21,211 bases of DNA from Syntrophomonas sp. UBA5314 (lineage in GTDB: Bacteria > Bacillota > Syntrophomonadia > Syntrophomonadales > Syntrophomonadaceae), in assembly GCA_002410325.1 (NCBI GenBank), contig DHRK01000036.1:24001-45211 (forward strand). The letters are read 5' to 3'. The notes below the pieces were generated by a model, which was not told the origin of the DNA, searched no databases, and worked only from the letters and a program-made list of their open reading frames with translations. Numbering within the stretch: position 1 is the first letter of the stretch; each line of letters begins with the position of its first letter. Positions 1 through 7,676 of this stretch are shown piece by piece. The position numbers and the translations under genes were made by a program.

Positions 1-15
1 GGAATGAGTTCAGGG

Positions 16-44
16 AATGAGTTGAAGAACCGTCCCCGAACTCA
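16..44 (+). repeat. CCGTCCCC dispersed repeat, copy A
   Basis: This 29-nt segment carries the core AACCGTCCCC flanked by short inverted arms (TGAGTT ... AACTCA). The reverse complement of 10637-10664 matches it except for one 1-nt gap and one substitution, so the window holds two inverted copies about 10.6 kb apart. The words GGAATGAGTT and GGGAATGAGTT also recur at 1-10 and 13-23. Similar GGGACGG/CCGTCCC elements are dispersed between genes in many Clostridia, and I infer a REP-like mobile or structural repeat. No transposase is present nearby. Confidence 0.6.
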
Positions 45-118
45 CCCTGATCCAGAATGAGCTGTGGAAAAAGCAGCCCGTTGTTTTCCGGGGCAAATTG
101 TAAAATTTATTAAGCCCC

Positions 119-167
119 TTCCTATTTGTATGCCATAATAGTATAATACGTTTAGAATATACTAAAC
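119..167 (+). promoter_or_regulatory. Candidate promoter and palindromic operator of the ABC exporter operon
   Basis: A perfect TATAAT lies at 142-147, with a weak -35 candidate TTCCTA at 119-124 (17-bp spacer). Immediately downstream, at 150-167, is the near-palindrome GTTTAGAATATACTAAAC, with 6-bp perfect arms and 16 of 18 positions symmetric. It would cover the transcription start. The whole stretch is strongly AT-rich compared with its surroundings. An operator placed across +1 fits repression. The GbsR/MarR-type regulator at 3159-3671 is the natural candidate ligand, but that link is inferred from context only. Confidence 0.45.
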
Positions 168-200
168 AAAATAAACTAATATACTGGGAGGGGCCGCTCG

Positions 201-1562
201 ATGCCGGAGAGCAAGCGATTGGAGTTAGCGAAGTGGAAAACCAGTGAAATGATGGGTTTATTCTACGGGTTTGCAGTGGCGATTATGTTGGAAAGCCTTG
301 CCGTGCACTACCTGGCCAGGGTCTGGTTGAGCCCCCGGACCAGCTTGATAGTGGCGGTAGTACATTTCCTGCTGGGTATAGCGCTGCTTTACTGGCTTTT
401 TGTTCAACCCGCCCGCCGGCCCCATATTATAACCGGGAATGAGTTGATCTTGCGTTATGGCACTATTGCCAGCGCGGTTATTCCTTTAAGCAATATTGTC
501 TCCATGGAAGCGACTGAAATGATGAGCAGCGAGCGCTTCGGCGCCAGCGCCTTTGGCAACGATAAAAAAACCGGGGCTATGTTTATGACGACCGGCAACT
601 GCAACAAATATTTGCTGCAGTTGGAGCAGCCGGTTAAAGCCAGGGGAATCAAAACCTATCAATATGCCAGCCAATTTGTATTTAACCTCGACCGGCCGGA
701 CCTTTTAAAAGAACGCCTGGCGGGAAGCGGCGCAGCCGACAATGCAGATCATGATCAAGCGCAGCCGGTTCCTGCACCTCCCATTCTGCACGCCCCGGCC
801 CATACCATTGAAGCGGACGGCGCCAAAGGCTCCCTGCTTAACGGCAGTGCACCCTCGCTCTGCCTGCAGAATCTGAGCAAACGGTTTGGCCCTCTGGCCG
901 CACTGCAGAACATCAATCTGGAGATATATCCCGGTGAAATATTCGGCTTGCTGGGGCCCAACGGGGCGGGCAAGACCACCCTTTTAAAAACGGTTACCGG
1001 CCTGCTGCAACCCAGTTCGGGGGTAGTCACCGTCCGCCAGGAACAGGTGGCTTATATGCCCGAGTATCTTATGCTTTACGAGCGCCTGAGCGGCAGGGAG
1101 TTCCTGCATTTTTTGGGCACCCTGTACGGGCTTTCCCCGGAAGCGCTGGCCAGGGACATCGAATCTTATCTAGCTCGTTTCGATCTGCACGCTGCCGCCG
1201 ATCGCCCTACCGGCTCCTATTCTCAGGGCATGAAACGCAAAATATCGCTTATCGGCACCCTGCTTAAAAACAGTCCCATCGTGCTCCTGGATGAGCCCAC
1301 CAATGGACTGGATCCGGCCGGGATCATTCAGGTGAAAGATCTGATGCGGGAACTGGCTGACCAGGGCCGCACCGTGCTCATCTCTACCCATATCCTGGAT
1401 ATGGCCGAACGGCTCTGCGACCGGGTGGGCATTCTGGCCGGGGGGCGGCTGTTGTTTGTCGGTACGCTTGACCAATTGCGGAACCTGACCCGCATGGATG
1501 AGGCTTCCCTGGAGTCAATTTTCCTGCGCCTGGTTCAGGAAGAAAGGGAGTGGGCGGTTTGA
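201..1562 (+). CDS. ABC transporter ATPase with N-terminal membrane anchor and PH-like domain
   Basis: 453 aa. The C-terminal half (about 220-453) is an ABC ATPase of the ABC-2 exporter class: Walker A GPNGAGKT at 252-259, a Q-loop-region motif AYMPE near 284-288, signature YSQGMKRK at 340-347, Walker B IVLLDEPTNGLDP at 360-372, then an H-loop ISTH. The N-terminal third is unusual. Two hydrophobic segments at about 19-39 and 47-68 are followed by a region (about 74-172) with a bacterial PH-like pattern: HIITGNELILRYG, IPLSNIVSME, then a late strand QFVFNLDRPDLL. A proline/alanine-rich linker (about 176-215) joins the two halves. The ATPase is therefore probably tethered to the cytoplasmic membrane by itself. 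The ATG follows GGGAGG at 186-191. The stop overlaps the start of the permease gene. The ATPase call is secure, and the PH-like call rests on sequence pattern only. Confidence 0.9.
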   Translation: MPESKRLELAKWKTSEMMGLFYGFAVAIMLESLAVHYLARVWLSPRTSLIVAVVHFLLGIALLYWLFVQPARRPHIITGNELILRYGTIASAVIPLSNIVSMEATEMMSSERFGASAFGNDKKTGAMFMTTGNCNKYLLQLEQPVKARGIKTYQYASQFVFNLDRPDLLKERLAGSGAADNADHDQAQPVPAPPILHAPAHTIEADGAKGSLLNGSAPSLCLQNLSKRFGPLAALQNINLEIYPGEIFGLLGPNGAGKTTLLKTVTGLLQPSSGVVTVRQEQVAYMPEYLMLYERLSGREFLHFLGTLYGLSPEALARDIESYLARFDLHAAADRPTGSYSQGMKRKISLIGTLLKNSPIVLLDEPTNGLDPAGIIQVKDLMRELADQGRTVLISTHILDMAERLCDRVGILAGGRLLFVGTLDQLRNLTRMDEASLESIFLRLVQEEREWAV

Positions 1563-3037
1563 AAAGGGCCCTGCAGCTGCATCGCTTGAACATCAAATTC
1601 GCCGCCGCCCACTGGTCCTTTAAAGACAGCCTGGCCCTGGGCTTCGATCTGGTTCTGGGCATCGCCATGTTTATCGGAATGCAACACTGGCTGGCGGGTC
1701 TGGCTCCCCGGGCGCTGGCGGTATGGTTTTCCGGGACGATATGCGGATTGTTTTTGATATATTATCTCTTTACTCTGGCCAGCGCTTCCAAGACCTGGTT
1801 TGCCAATGCCGACGCCTTTTACTTTACCACCGCACCGCTGCCGTTTAATGCGATGTACTTATACAACTTGCTGGCTACGGCCTATATAAGTATCAAACGC
1901 CTGGCGGGCCATTTAATGCTGCCTACCCTGGCCGCCCTGGGCCTGGCGACGATGGGCGGGCCTGGCCTACTCCTGGCTCTGCTCGGCCTGGGGGTGGCAG
2001 TCTTTTCAGCAGTCAATTACGGATTCCTGCTCATGTTCGTCATGCTGGGGCGTAAAATCCGCCCGATAGGGTGGGCGGCGGCGGCCATCTCAGGAGCCGT
2101 TGCAGCGGGGGCTTTCTACGCTCTGAGCATGAAAAGCTTCAGCCTGTTTATCCTCTCCATGGCGGTTGCCGGATTGCTGGCTGGCGGGGGAAGCTTCATT
2201 TATGGAAACCGGGTCTTTCGAAAATGCATGGATAATGCCGAGATATCCTTTGACTTCGACTTTAAAAGCCCCCGGGCTTCCCGGTGGATTTTGGACAAGG
2301 GCGCTTTGCCCAGGATTCTCAGAGCTTATCTGTACAAAGAGCTGGTCACCGACTGGCGCAACGTATTCTTTTATGCCCGCTATGCCCTGGTTTTGGCTTT
2401 GCTCTTGGCCTACATCCCGCTGTCCCATTGGCGGATTTTGGAAGGGGCCGGTTTGGCCGGGGCTTTGATATATTGTCTCTGGGTAATCCTGGGCAATTTT
2501 CACGAGACTTTTGCCAGCACTTATATTAAGGAAGGCAGCATGATCACTTATCTGCTGCCCTGGTCCCGATCAAACTGGGTGGGAGCCGCCAAACTGTTGG
2601 CCGCCGCTGTTGAAGAAACGCCTTTTGTAATAGTGGCCTTAGCCGTGATCTGCTGGCGGTGGTCGCCGGCCGTGGACGAAGCGCTTTGTTTAGCGTTTTC
2701 CCTGGGTCTGCTTTTAACCAGCCACCTGGCCCTGGTCATGCTTCTGGCCGCCCTCTATACCAACCTGGAGCACCGGGAAGGCGGGCTTTTTGCCGGAATG
2801 CTCTATGAATATGTTTTCGCCGGGATCAATCCCGGCCTGCTGTCGTGGTATATGGCCACCCTGGTTTTGCCGGGCCTTTTTACCGGAGTCCTGCTGGGGT
2901 GGCCGGCTTTAAAGCCGGGGGCGGCGCCCTGGAGCCATATCTGGGCTTTTGACGGTTTGATTTTGGCCTTCATCCTGCTGGCCGTTTATCTGCAAGATCT
3001 CTTATACCAGCGGCGTTTGGGACAATTGTTGGCTTGA
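1559..3037 (+). CDS. ABC-2-type exporter permease
   Basis: About 492 aa and strongly hydrophobic, with roughly ten membrane segments in two blocks separated by a polar cytoplasmic stretch (about 215-265, containing EISFDFDFKSPRAS). It is the membrane partner of the preceding ATPase, and the substrate cannot be read from sequence. I chose the TTG at 1559 because the purine-rich AAGGGAG at 1544-1550 sits 8 nt upstream. A GTG at 1550 is in frame but lies inside that Shine-Dalgarno sequence. The TTG overlaps the ATPase stop as TTGA, the classic arrangement for translational coupling and equal subunit production. No clear terminator follows before the regulator gene. It looks like a family of large putative ABC exporter permeases rather than a canonical YhfI/NatB-size protein. 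Confidence 0.85.
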   Translation: MKRALQLHRLNIKFAAAHWSFKDSLALGFDLVLGIAMFIGMQHWLAGLAPRALAVWFSGTICGLFLIYYLFTLASASKTWFANADAFYFTTAPLPFNAMYLYNLLATAYISIKRLAGHLMLPTLAALGLATMGGPGLLLALLGLGVAVFSAVNYGFLLMFVMLGRKIRPIGWAAAAISGAVAAGAFYALSMKSFSLFILSMAVAGLLAGGGSFIYGNRVFRKCMDNAEISFDFDFKSPRASRWILDKGALPRILRAYLYKELVTDWRNVFFYARYALVLALLLAYIPLSHWRILEGAGLAGALIYCLWVILGNFHETFASTYIKEGSMITYLLPWSRSNWVGAAKLLAAAVEETPFVIVALAVICWRWSPAVDEALCLAFSLGLLLTSHLALVMLLAALYTNLEHREGGLFAGMLYEYVFAGINPGLLSWYMATLVLPGLFTGVLLGWPALKPGAAPWSHIWAFDGLILAFILLAVYLQDLLYQRRLGQLLA

Positions 3038-3158
3038 TGGCCTTGAGTGTATGGTCATGATAAACTTATACTGAAGTCGCTTAATTATTTATCAATTTGA
3101 GAAAATATAACAGGATTTTACAGTGCGTTATAACAACCTTTAAAGGAGTGACCGGATC

Positions 3159-3671
3159 TTGGATCAGGACAAAGTGCAGGAAGCATGTGATATTGTCATT
3201 GAAGCCTTCGGCAAATCTTATGCCCTTTACGGTTTACCGGATGTGCTGGGCAGGATCTACGGGGTGTTGTTTTTTGCTGACGAACCCCTGGGGCTGGAGG
3301 ATATCGCCCGGGAGCTGCAGGTCAGCAAGGCTACGGTGAGTGTCAACGTACGGATCTTGGAATCGGTCAATAGCGTGCACAAGGTGTGGGTAAAAGGAAG
3401 CCGCCGCGATTACTACGAGGCGGAACGAAACGTTTCCAAGCTGATGCTTGAATCACTGCGGGCCAATATGCAGAGAGAAATGGATATCAGCGCTGGGGCG
3501 ATCACCCGCAGCAAGGAGATTTTGAGCAAGCTGGCCGATTCACCCGAGGCCGGGGAGCGGGAAAGAGCATCAAAGCACTATAATAACCTGGTTAAGTTGG
3601 AAAAACAGTACGATTGGAGCTACCAGGTTTTGAGCGATATTTTGAACGCTTTGGAGAAGCCCGAGGATTAA
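3159..3671 (+). CDS. GbsR/MarR-family transcriptional regulator
   Basis: 170 aa. The N-terminal half is a winged helix typical of the GbsR branch of the MarR superfamily: YALYGLPDVLGRIYGVLFF, then LGLEDIARELQVSKATVSVN as helix-turn-helix, then a wing containing VWVKGSRRDYYEAE. The C-terminal half is a long helical dimerisation and effector region. The start is TTG at 3159 with AAAGGAG at 3142-3148. Known GbsR-type proteins repress compatible-solute uptake or transport genes in response to small ligands. Here the gene follows the ABC exporter genes by 121 nt on the same strand, so it probably controls that operon, possibly through the palindrome at 150-167. Family confidence is high; the target is inferred. 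Confidence 0.85.
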   Translation: MDQDKVQEACDIVIEAFGKSYALYGLPDVLGRIYGVLFFADEPLGLEDIARELQVSKATVSVNVRILESVNSVHKVWVKGSRRDYYEAERNVSKLMLESLRANMQREMDISAGAITRSKEILSKLADSPEAGERERASKHYNNLVKLEKQYDWSYQVLSDILNALEKPED

Positions 3672-3678
3672 TGAGAAA

Positions 3679-3701
3679 GCCCCCGTAAGTGAAACGGGGG
3701 C
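3679..3701 (-). terminator. Hairpin terminator between convergent genes
   Basis: A perfect 8-bp stem GCCCCCGT / ACGGGGGC encloses a 7-nt loop. On the - strand the stem is followed by CTTTCTCATT, a modest T-rich tail, and it lies 25 nt beyond the stop of the pseudoprotease gene. It is therefore best read as that gene's terminator. On the + strand no T-run follows, although the stem starts 8 nt after the regulator stop and may also stabilise that transcript's end. Confidence 0.6.
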
Positions 3702-3726
3702 GAAGGATCGGGGTATTAGCAACAGG

Positions 3727-4800
3727 CTATAAATATGCTTCGTATAGATCGGTATAACCTATTATCGAAGTCATCGCCACGAAATCGTCAATGTCGATCA
3801 GGCTCTTGATATCATTTATAGGAGTTGCAAAGTTAAGTTCCTGGGTATACATATATTCATGGTGGGCGTAATTCAGCCCGATCAGTTCTCCCCGGTCATT
3901 GAATAGAAAGCCTCCCATAGTCGAGAAATCCATAGGAGCCGATACCTGAATCAGATCCATCCCGTCAACCTTCCGTTGGGCATTGCTGACCAGCCCGTCG
4001 GCCATGGTCTGTTCCAGTCCAAACGGACAGCCTACAAAAAATATTCTGTCGCCGGTAGTCAGTGAATCCGAATCGCCGAGAAGGGCTGGTTTAAGAACAT
4101 CATTTTTAGGAAATTTGAGGATGGCGACATCCTGCTCTTTATTGTACCCGCCGACGCCTCCGGTAAGCAGAATGGATTTATCGGGCAGTTCTATACAGGC
4201 CCAGGCCGCCCCGTCGATCAAGGCAAAATTGGTCATTATTTTGCCGTCCGAACTGACTACCAGTCCGTCACCGTAACCCCAAAAGTTCAGATTGCTGTCA
4301 AAGGTGACAATTGTGAATACCGAAGGCTGGATCTGTTTAAAAATCTCTGAAGGAGCCAGCGAGGGCTCTTTTACCGGGGCTTTTTCCAATATTATAGACA
4401 CCGTTTCGGTGGGCCCATCCCAGGCAACCCTGGCGCCTAAAGCGGTGGCGACAAAAGACAGGGGAACCAGGGTGCGTCCGTCCACAATTACCGGCGGGCT
4501 GTCCAGGGTTTGGGTTTGGCCGTTTACGACCGCATCGGTTTTTCCGATCTGCAATACCAGGAGGGTCTTATCCTTTTTGCCCAGGATGGTTTGCGTTTCA
4601 CCCATCCAGGTGACTTCGGCCCCCAATTCCTGAAAAATAGAACTCATAGGCACCATAACCCGACCCTGGGTTATTTGCGGGGCGACCTCCATCTCCAGAG
4701 AATGGCCGTTAACAAGCACAACAGGTGCTGCCCAGACTGCTGCCGGGGCGCCCATAAGCAACAACATAGCTAAGCCCAGTATCCGAATCGCTTTGATCAT
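3727..4800 (-). CDS. Secreted stalk protein with inactivated trypsin-fold (pseudoprotease) domain
   Basis: 357 aa from the ATG at 4800, which has GGGAGG 5-6 nt upstream. An in-frame GTG at 4821 lies upstream of that ribosome binding site and is less likely. Residues 1-25 form a signal peptide (IKAIRILGLAMLLLMGAPA, cut near VWAAP). Residues 27-138 are a copper-amine-oxidase-N-like domain (VMVPM, DGRTLVPLSFVATALGA, AWDGPTETVSI). Residues 150-335 follow the fold of an S1C/HtrA-like protease and align throughout with the neighbour at 4839-5873. The catalytic His is Ala193 (TNFALIDGA), Asp224 is kept (EQDVAILKF), and the catalytic Ser is Met295 (DFSTMGGFL). Proteolysis is therefore not expected. 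It may bind peptide or partner the active paralogue. It is 38 nt downstream of that paralogue and probably co-transcribed. Confidence 0.85.
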   Translation of the reverse strand: MIKAIRILGLAMLLLMGAPAAVWAAPVVLVNGHSLEMEVAPQITQGRVMVPMSSIFQELGAEVTWMGETQTILGKKDKTLLVLQIGKTDAVVNGQTQTLDSPPVIVDGRTLVPLSFVATALGARVAWDGPTETVSIILEKAPVKEPSLAPSEIFKQIQPSVFTIVTFDSNLNFWGYGDGLVVSSDGKIMTNFALIDGAAWACIELPDKSILLTGGVGGYNKEQDVAILKFPKNDVLKPALLGDSDSLTTGDRIFFVGCPFGLEQTMADGLVSNAQRKVDGMDLIQVSAPMDFSTMGGFLFNDRGELIGLNYAHHEYMYTQELNFATPINDIKSLIDIDDFVAMTSIIGYTDLYEAYL

Positions 4801-4838
4801 GTCCGCCTCCCTCGTGCCCACAGAATGCTTGGCCGGTG

Positions 4839-5873
4839 TTAGTACCTATCGGTAAAGACCGATGTGAAAGGGCTGAAACTCTCGGTTTTCATTATATTTT
4901 TAACATCATTGATAGGAACCGCAAAGTTGAGGTTTTGCGCAAATGCAATGGTAGCGCAGGTTATGCCAATTACTTTGCCGGTTTTGTCAATCAGTGCCCC
5001 GCCGCTGCTGCCGTGGTCGATGGGCGCTGAAATCTGAATATACTTCTGTTCGTCAAAGGTCCGTATGGAGCTGACCAGGCCGTCGGACATGGTGCGTTCC
5101 AGGCCCTGGGGGCAGCCGATGGTTAAAATCCGGTCACCGGTTATTACCTTGTCGGAGTCGCCCAGCTCGGCCTGGGGAAGCCCGCTGGCTTCGATTTTCA
5201 GCACGGCTATATCACGGTCTTCATCATAGCTTAACATCCCTTTACAGGGGTAAGTTTTGTCGTTTTCCAGCTTGATCTCCACCTGGGTGGCTCCCTCTAC
5301 CACATGGTAGTTGGTTACAATTTTACCGTCAGATGATACAATGACCCCGCTGCCGTAGGCGTAAGCCGAACCGTTTTGGTCCATGGCGGTCACCTCTACG
5401 ATGGTAGGGCCCAACTTCTCCATTATTTGCGTATTGGTGGGGAGTGCTTCCGTATCGGGCAGGACCACGGATACGGTTTCCGACGGGGCATCCCACACAA
5501 CCTCGGCTCCCAGAGCCCGGGCGATAAAGCTTAAGGGGACTAGAGTCCTGCCGTCAATGATCACCGGAGGACTGTCCAGGGTAAGATCGACTCCGTTGAG
5601 GGTGGCGTTGGCTTGGCCGACTTGCAGGCGAATGCTGGTCAGGTTTTTTTTGCCCAGGATGGTCTGGGTTTCACCGACCCAGGTGACCTCGGCCCCCAGG
5701 GCCTTGAATATAGGACTCATGGGCACCATAACCCGGTTATTTTGAATCTCCGGATGCACATCTAAATTCAGGGAATAACCATTGACGAGGACTTTGGGCG
5801 CGGCGAATGCCGGCCCGGGAAAGGCCGCCAGCATAGCCAGGGCTAATAGAAATCCGGTGACTTTTCGTGTCAT
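4839..5873 (-). CDS. Secreted trypsin-like serine protease with copper-amine-oxidase-N-like domain
   Basis: 344 aa, ATG start, with a run of G (positions 5883-5888) about 10 nt upstream serving as a modest ribosome binding site. Signal peptide at residues 1-25 (FLLALAMLAAFPGPAFAA). Residues 27-137 are a copper-amine-oxidase-N-like domain (VMVPMSPIFKALGAEVTW, DGRTLVPLSFIARALGAEV). These domains are common on exported Bacillota proteins and usually do not imply copper oxidase activity. Residues 146-330 are an HtrA/DegP-like chymotrypsin fold with a complete triad: His190 (VTNYHVVEG), Asp221 (DIAVLKI) and Ser290 (DHGSSGGALI). No PDZ domain follows, which is shorter than classical HtrA. It is probably an extracytoplasmic quality-control or processing protease. 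It is the first gene of a two-gene unit with the pseudoprotease. Confidence 0.9.
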   Translation of the reverse strand: MTRKVTGFLLALAMLAAFPGPAFAAPKVLVNGYSLNLDVHPEIQNNRVMVPMSPIFKALGAEVTWVGETQTILGKKNLTSIRLQVGQANATLNGVDLTLDSPPVIIDGRTLVPLSFIARALGAEVVWDAPSETVSVVLPDTEALPTNTQIMEKLGPTIVEVTAMDQNGSAYAYGSGVIVSSDGKIVTNYHVVEGATQVEIKLENDKTYPCKGMLSYDEDRDIAVLKIEASGLPQAELGDSDKVITGDRILTIGCPQGLERTMSDGLVSSIRTFDEQKYIQISAPIDHGSSGGALIDKTGKVIGITCATIAFAQNLNFAVPINDVKNIMKTESFSPFTSVFTDRY

Positions 5874-5917
5874 TTATGTATTTCCCCCCAATAATCATAA
5901 TTTCTTGCCGGTTGAGT

Positions 5918-5947
5918 TAAATAAAGGATACAGGTCTGCTTGTGCAA
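5918..5947 (-). promoter_or_regulatory. Weak candidate promoter for the protease pair
   Basis: On the - strand, TTGCAC (5947-5942) and TATTTA (5923-5918) are separated by 18 bp, about 45 nt upstream of the protease ATG. The match to the housekeeping consensus is partial. It is listed because it is the only reasonable pair in this short gap. Confidence 0.25.
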
Positions 5948-5989
5948 GGTATTCCATCAAATACGGGAATATTCCTGCTTGATATATTA

Positions 5990-6037
5990 GTAAATAAAAT
6001 GAAACAGGAGGATGCTTCTCGTACATCCCCCTGTTTC
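5990..6037 (-). terminator. Rho-independent terminator after the triple-CheW gene
   Basis: A 14-bp stem with a single mismatch is formed by GAAACAGGAGGATG (6001-6014) and CATCCCCCTGTTTC (6024-6037), with a 9-nt loop. Read on the - strand it is followed by ATTTTATTTA, a good U-rich tail. It lies 76 nt beyond the stop of the CheW-repeat gene and separates the chemosensory unit from the protease pair. Confidence 0.75.
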
Positions 6038-6113
6038 TGCTGCTCCCTCTGGGGCAGTATAAGCTATTGGGAAGGTTAGTACAACATTCATATACAATAT
6101 ACGGAAGGTTGTA

Positions 6114-7637
6114 CTATTTCTTTTTCGTTTTAGCCGGTGTCCTGGCCGCGGCCGGCGGCCGGGCCATTTTTTTCAACTGCTGCCATTGCTCTTCGGCCAG
6201 GATACTGTTCAAATCGAGGCCCATAATGAGGCGTTTGCCCGTTTTAACAATTCCGTTGATATAAGCCGTCTCCTGGCTCTCATTGACAATGCCGGGCATT
6301 TCTTCCAGGCAGCCGGACGGTATTTGCAGCACCTCCAGCACTTCGTCGACTATTATTCCGGCTTTGTTCTGTTTTAACTCGGCAACCATGATGCGGGTGC
6401 GGTCGGTGGGATCACCGGAAGGCATGGCAAAACGCCTCCGCAGGTCGATGACCGGAATCAGATCGCCGCGCAGGTTGAAAACCCCCTCGACATACCCGGG
6501 CGCCCGGGGCACACGGGTGATTTTGATCAATTTGGTTATTTCCTGTATCTGGCTGATACGCACCCCGTATTGCTCGCTGGCCAGGCGAAACACCACCATC
6601 TGTTCATCTGAACCGGCATTTTGCTCCGGTTCTGTTGCTATATTTTCCGGGGCAAGATATGAGGCATCGTTTTTCAGGTTTTCAATCAGTGATGGGTGGA
6701 TGATGTCCTGCAAATCGAGCAGCATGATAATCCTCTGGCCATTGTCCAAACGGGCGATACCGGTAATCTTTTCGCCGGCTTGATGGTCAAATACCTGCGG
6801 CGGAGGGAATAGGGTTTTGCGCGGCAGCCGCATAACTTCAAAGACCCGGTCCACCGTAACCCCCACATTTATCCCGTTAAGGTCCACGACTATTACTCTG
6901 GTGCCGGTGTCGACCTGGTCGCTGCCCGCTTTGAGCTTGGTTCGCAGGTCGATGATGGGCATCAGGGAGTTGCGCAGCGAAATGATCCCCTTGATATAGT
7001 CAGGGGCATTGGGTAGCTTGGCAATAGCGGGAAAGCGGATAATTTCTCGGACGGCGCCCAGGTCCAGGCCGTATTCTTCTTCGCCTACCAAAAAAGATAC
7101 GATCTGTATTTCGTCCTGAACCGATCGGTTTTGGAGAGCATCCGGCCGGCCCGCCGGCTGTTCCGGATCGAGCGCTTCCCCCGGCCCGTTGCACAGTAAT
7201 GCGGCATCCAGGATCATGACCAATTTACGGGTGCCTTCGCACTTAACCACCCCGGTAATGGAGGCGCTGTCCAGACCGTTGCCCAAGCTGGATGGGGCTG
7301 CTTCAATACTGCGCCCGTCCACCCGCATGATTTCTGATACCGAGTCCACGTTTAAACCGGCTGATTTCCCGTTTACATTTACGACGATAACCCGGCTGGA
7401 GCTGTTTATGTCCTGGCTGGCCAGGCCGAATTTGGCCCGGGTGTCAATAACCGGAAGGATTGATCCGCGCAGGTTGCTGATCCCGCGAACATAGGGCGGG
7501 GACTGAGGAACCCTGACCAGTTCAGGAATCCTGATAATTTCCTGTACAGCCATGATGTCAATCCCAAAGCTTTCCTCTCCCAGAGCAAAGGTGACCAGCT
7601 GCATTTCAGCCCTGGAAAAAACGCTATCCGCATGCAT
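6114..7637 (-). CDS. Triple-CheW-domain chemotaxis scaffold protein
   Basis: 507 aa made of three consecutive CheW domains: about 11-150 (QLVTFALGEESFGIDIMAV), 176-315 (QIVSFLVGEEEYGLDLGAV) and 345-485 (QMVVFRLASEQYGVRISQI). Each has the conserved stretch GISNLRG / GIISLRN / GVFNLRG, then a PVID or PIID strand. A short basic tail (residues 488-507) ends in KTKKK. Single CheW proteins couple MCP tips to the CheA kinase. A three-domain version can bridge several receptor tips or kinases. ATG start with AGGAGG 8 nt upstream. It begins 39 nt after the MCP gene on the same strand, so the two are co-transcribed. There is no signal peptide or membrane segment. No cheA, cheY, cheB or cheR occurs in the window, so any kinase must come from elsewhere. 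Confidence 0.93.
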   Translation of the reverse strand: MHADSVFSRAEMQLVTFALGEESFGIDIMAVQEIIRIPELVRVPQSPPYVRGISNLRGSILPVIDTRAKFGLASQDINSSSRVIVVNVNGKSAGLNVDSVSEIMRVDGRSIEAAPSSLGNGLDSASITGVVKCEGTRKLVMILDAALLCNGPGEALDPEQPAGRPDALQNRSVQDEIQIVSFLVGEEEYGLDLGAVREIIRFPAIAKLPNAPDYIKGIISLRNSLMPIIDLRTKLKAGSDQVDTGTRVIVVDLNGINVGVTVDRVFEVMRLPRKTLFPPPQVFDHQAGEKITGIARLDNGQRIIMLLDLQDIIHPSLIENLKNDASYLAPENIATEPEQNAGSDEQMVVFRLASEQYGVRISQIQEITKLIKITRVPRAPGYVEGVFNLRGDLIPVIDLRRRFAMPSGDPTDRTRIMVAELKQNKAGIIVDEVLEVLQIPSGCLEEMPGIVNESQETAYINGIVKTGKRLIMGLDLNSILAEEQWQQLKKMARPPAAARTPAKTKKK

Positions 7638-7676
7638 TAAAGTTCCTCCTCATCAAAGAGTTTTCTCCCATGTGAA

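Noticed and set aside
1550..1558. GTG at 1550 as start of the permease
   Set aside because: It lies within the purine-rich ribosome binding sequence. The TTG at 1559 has correct spacing and overlaps the upstream stop.
3097..3339. Alternative coding frame overlapping the GbsR-type regulator start
   Set aside because: Its peptide has no family features, and the frame from TTG 3159 has a ribosome binding site and full GbsR-type similarity.
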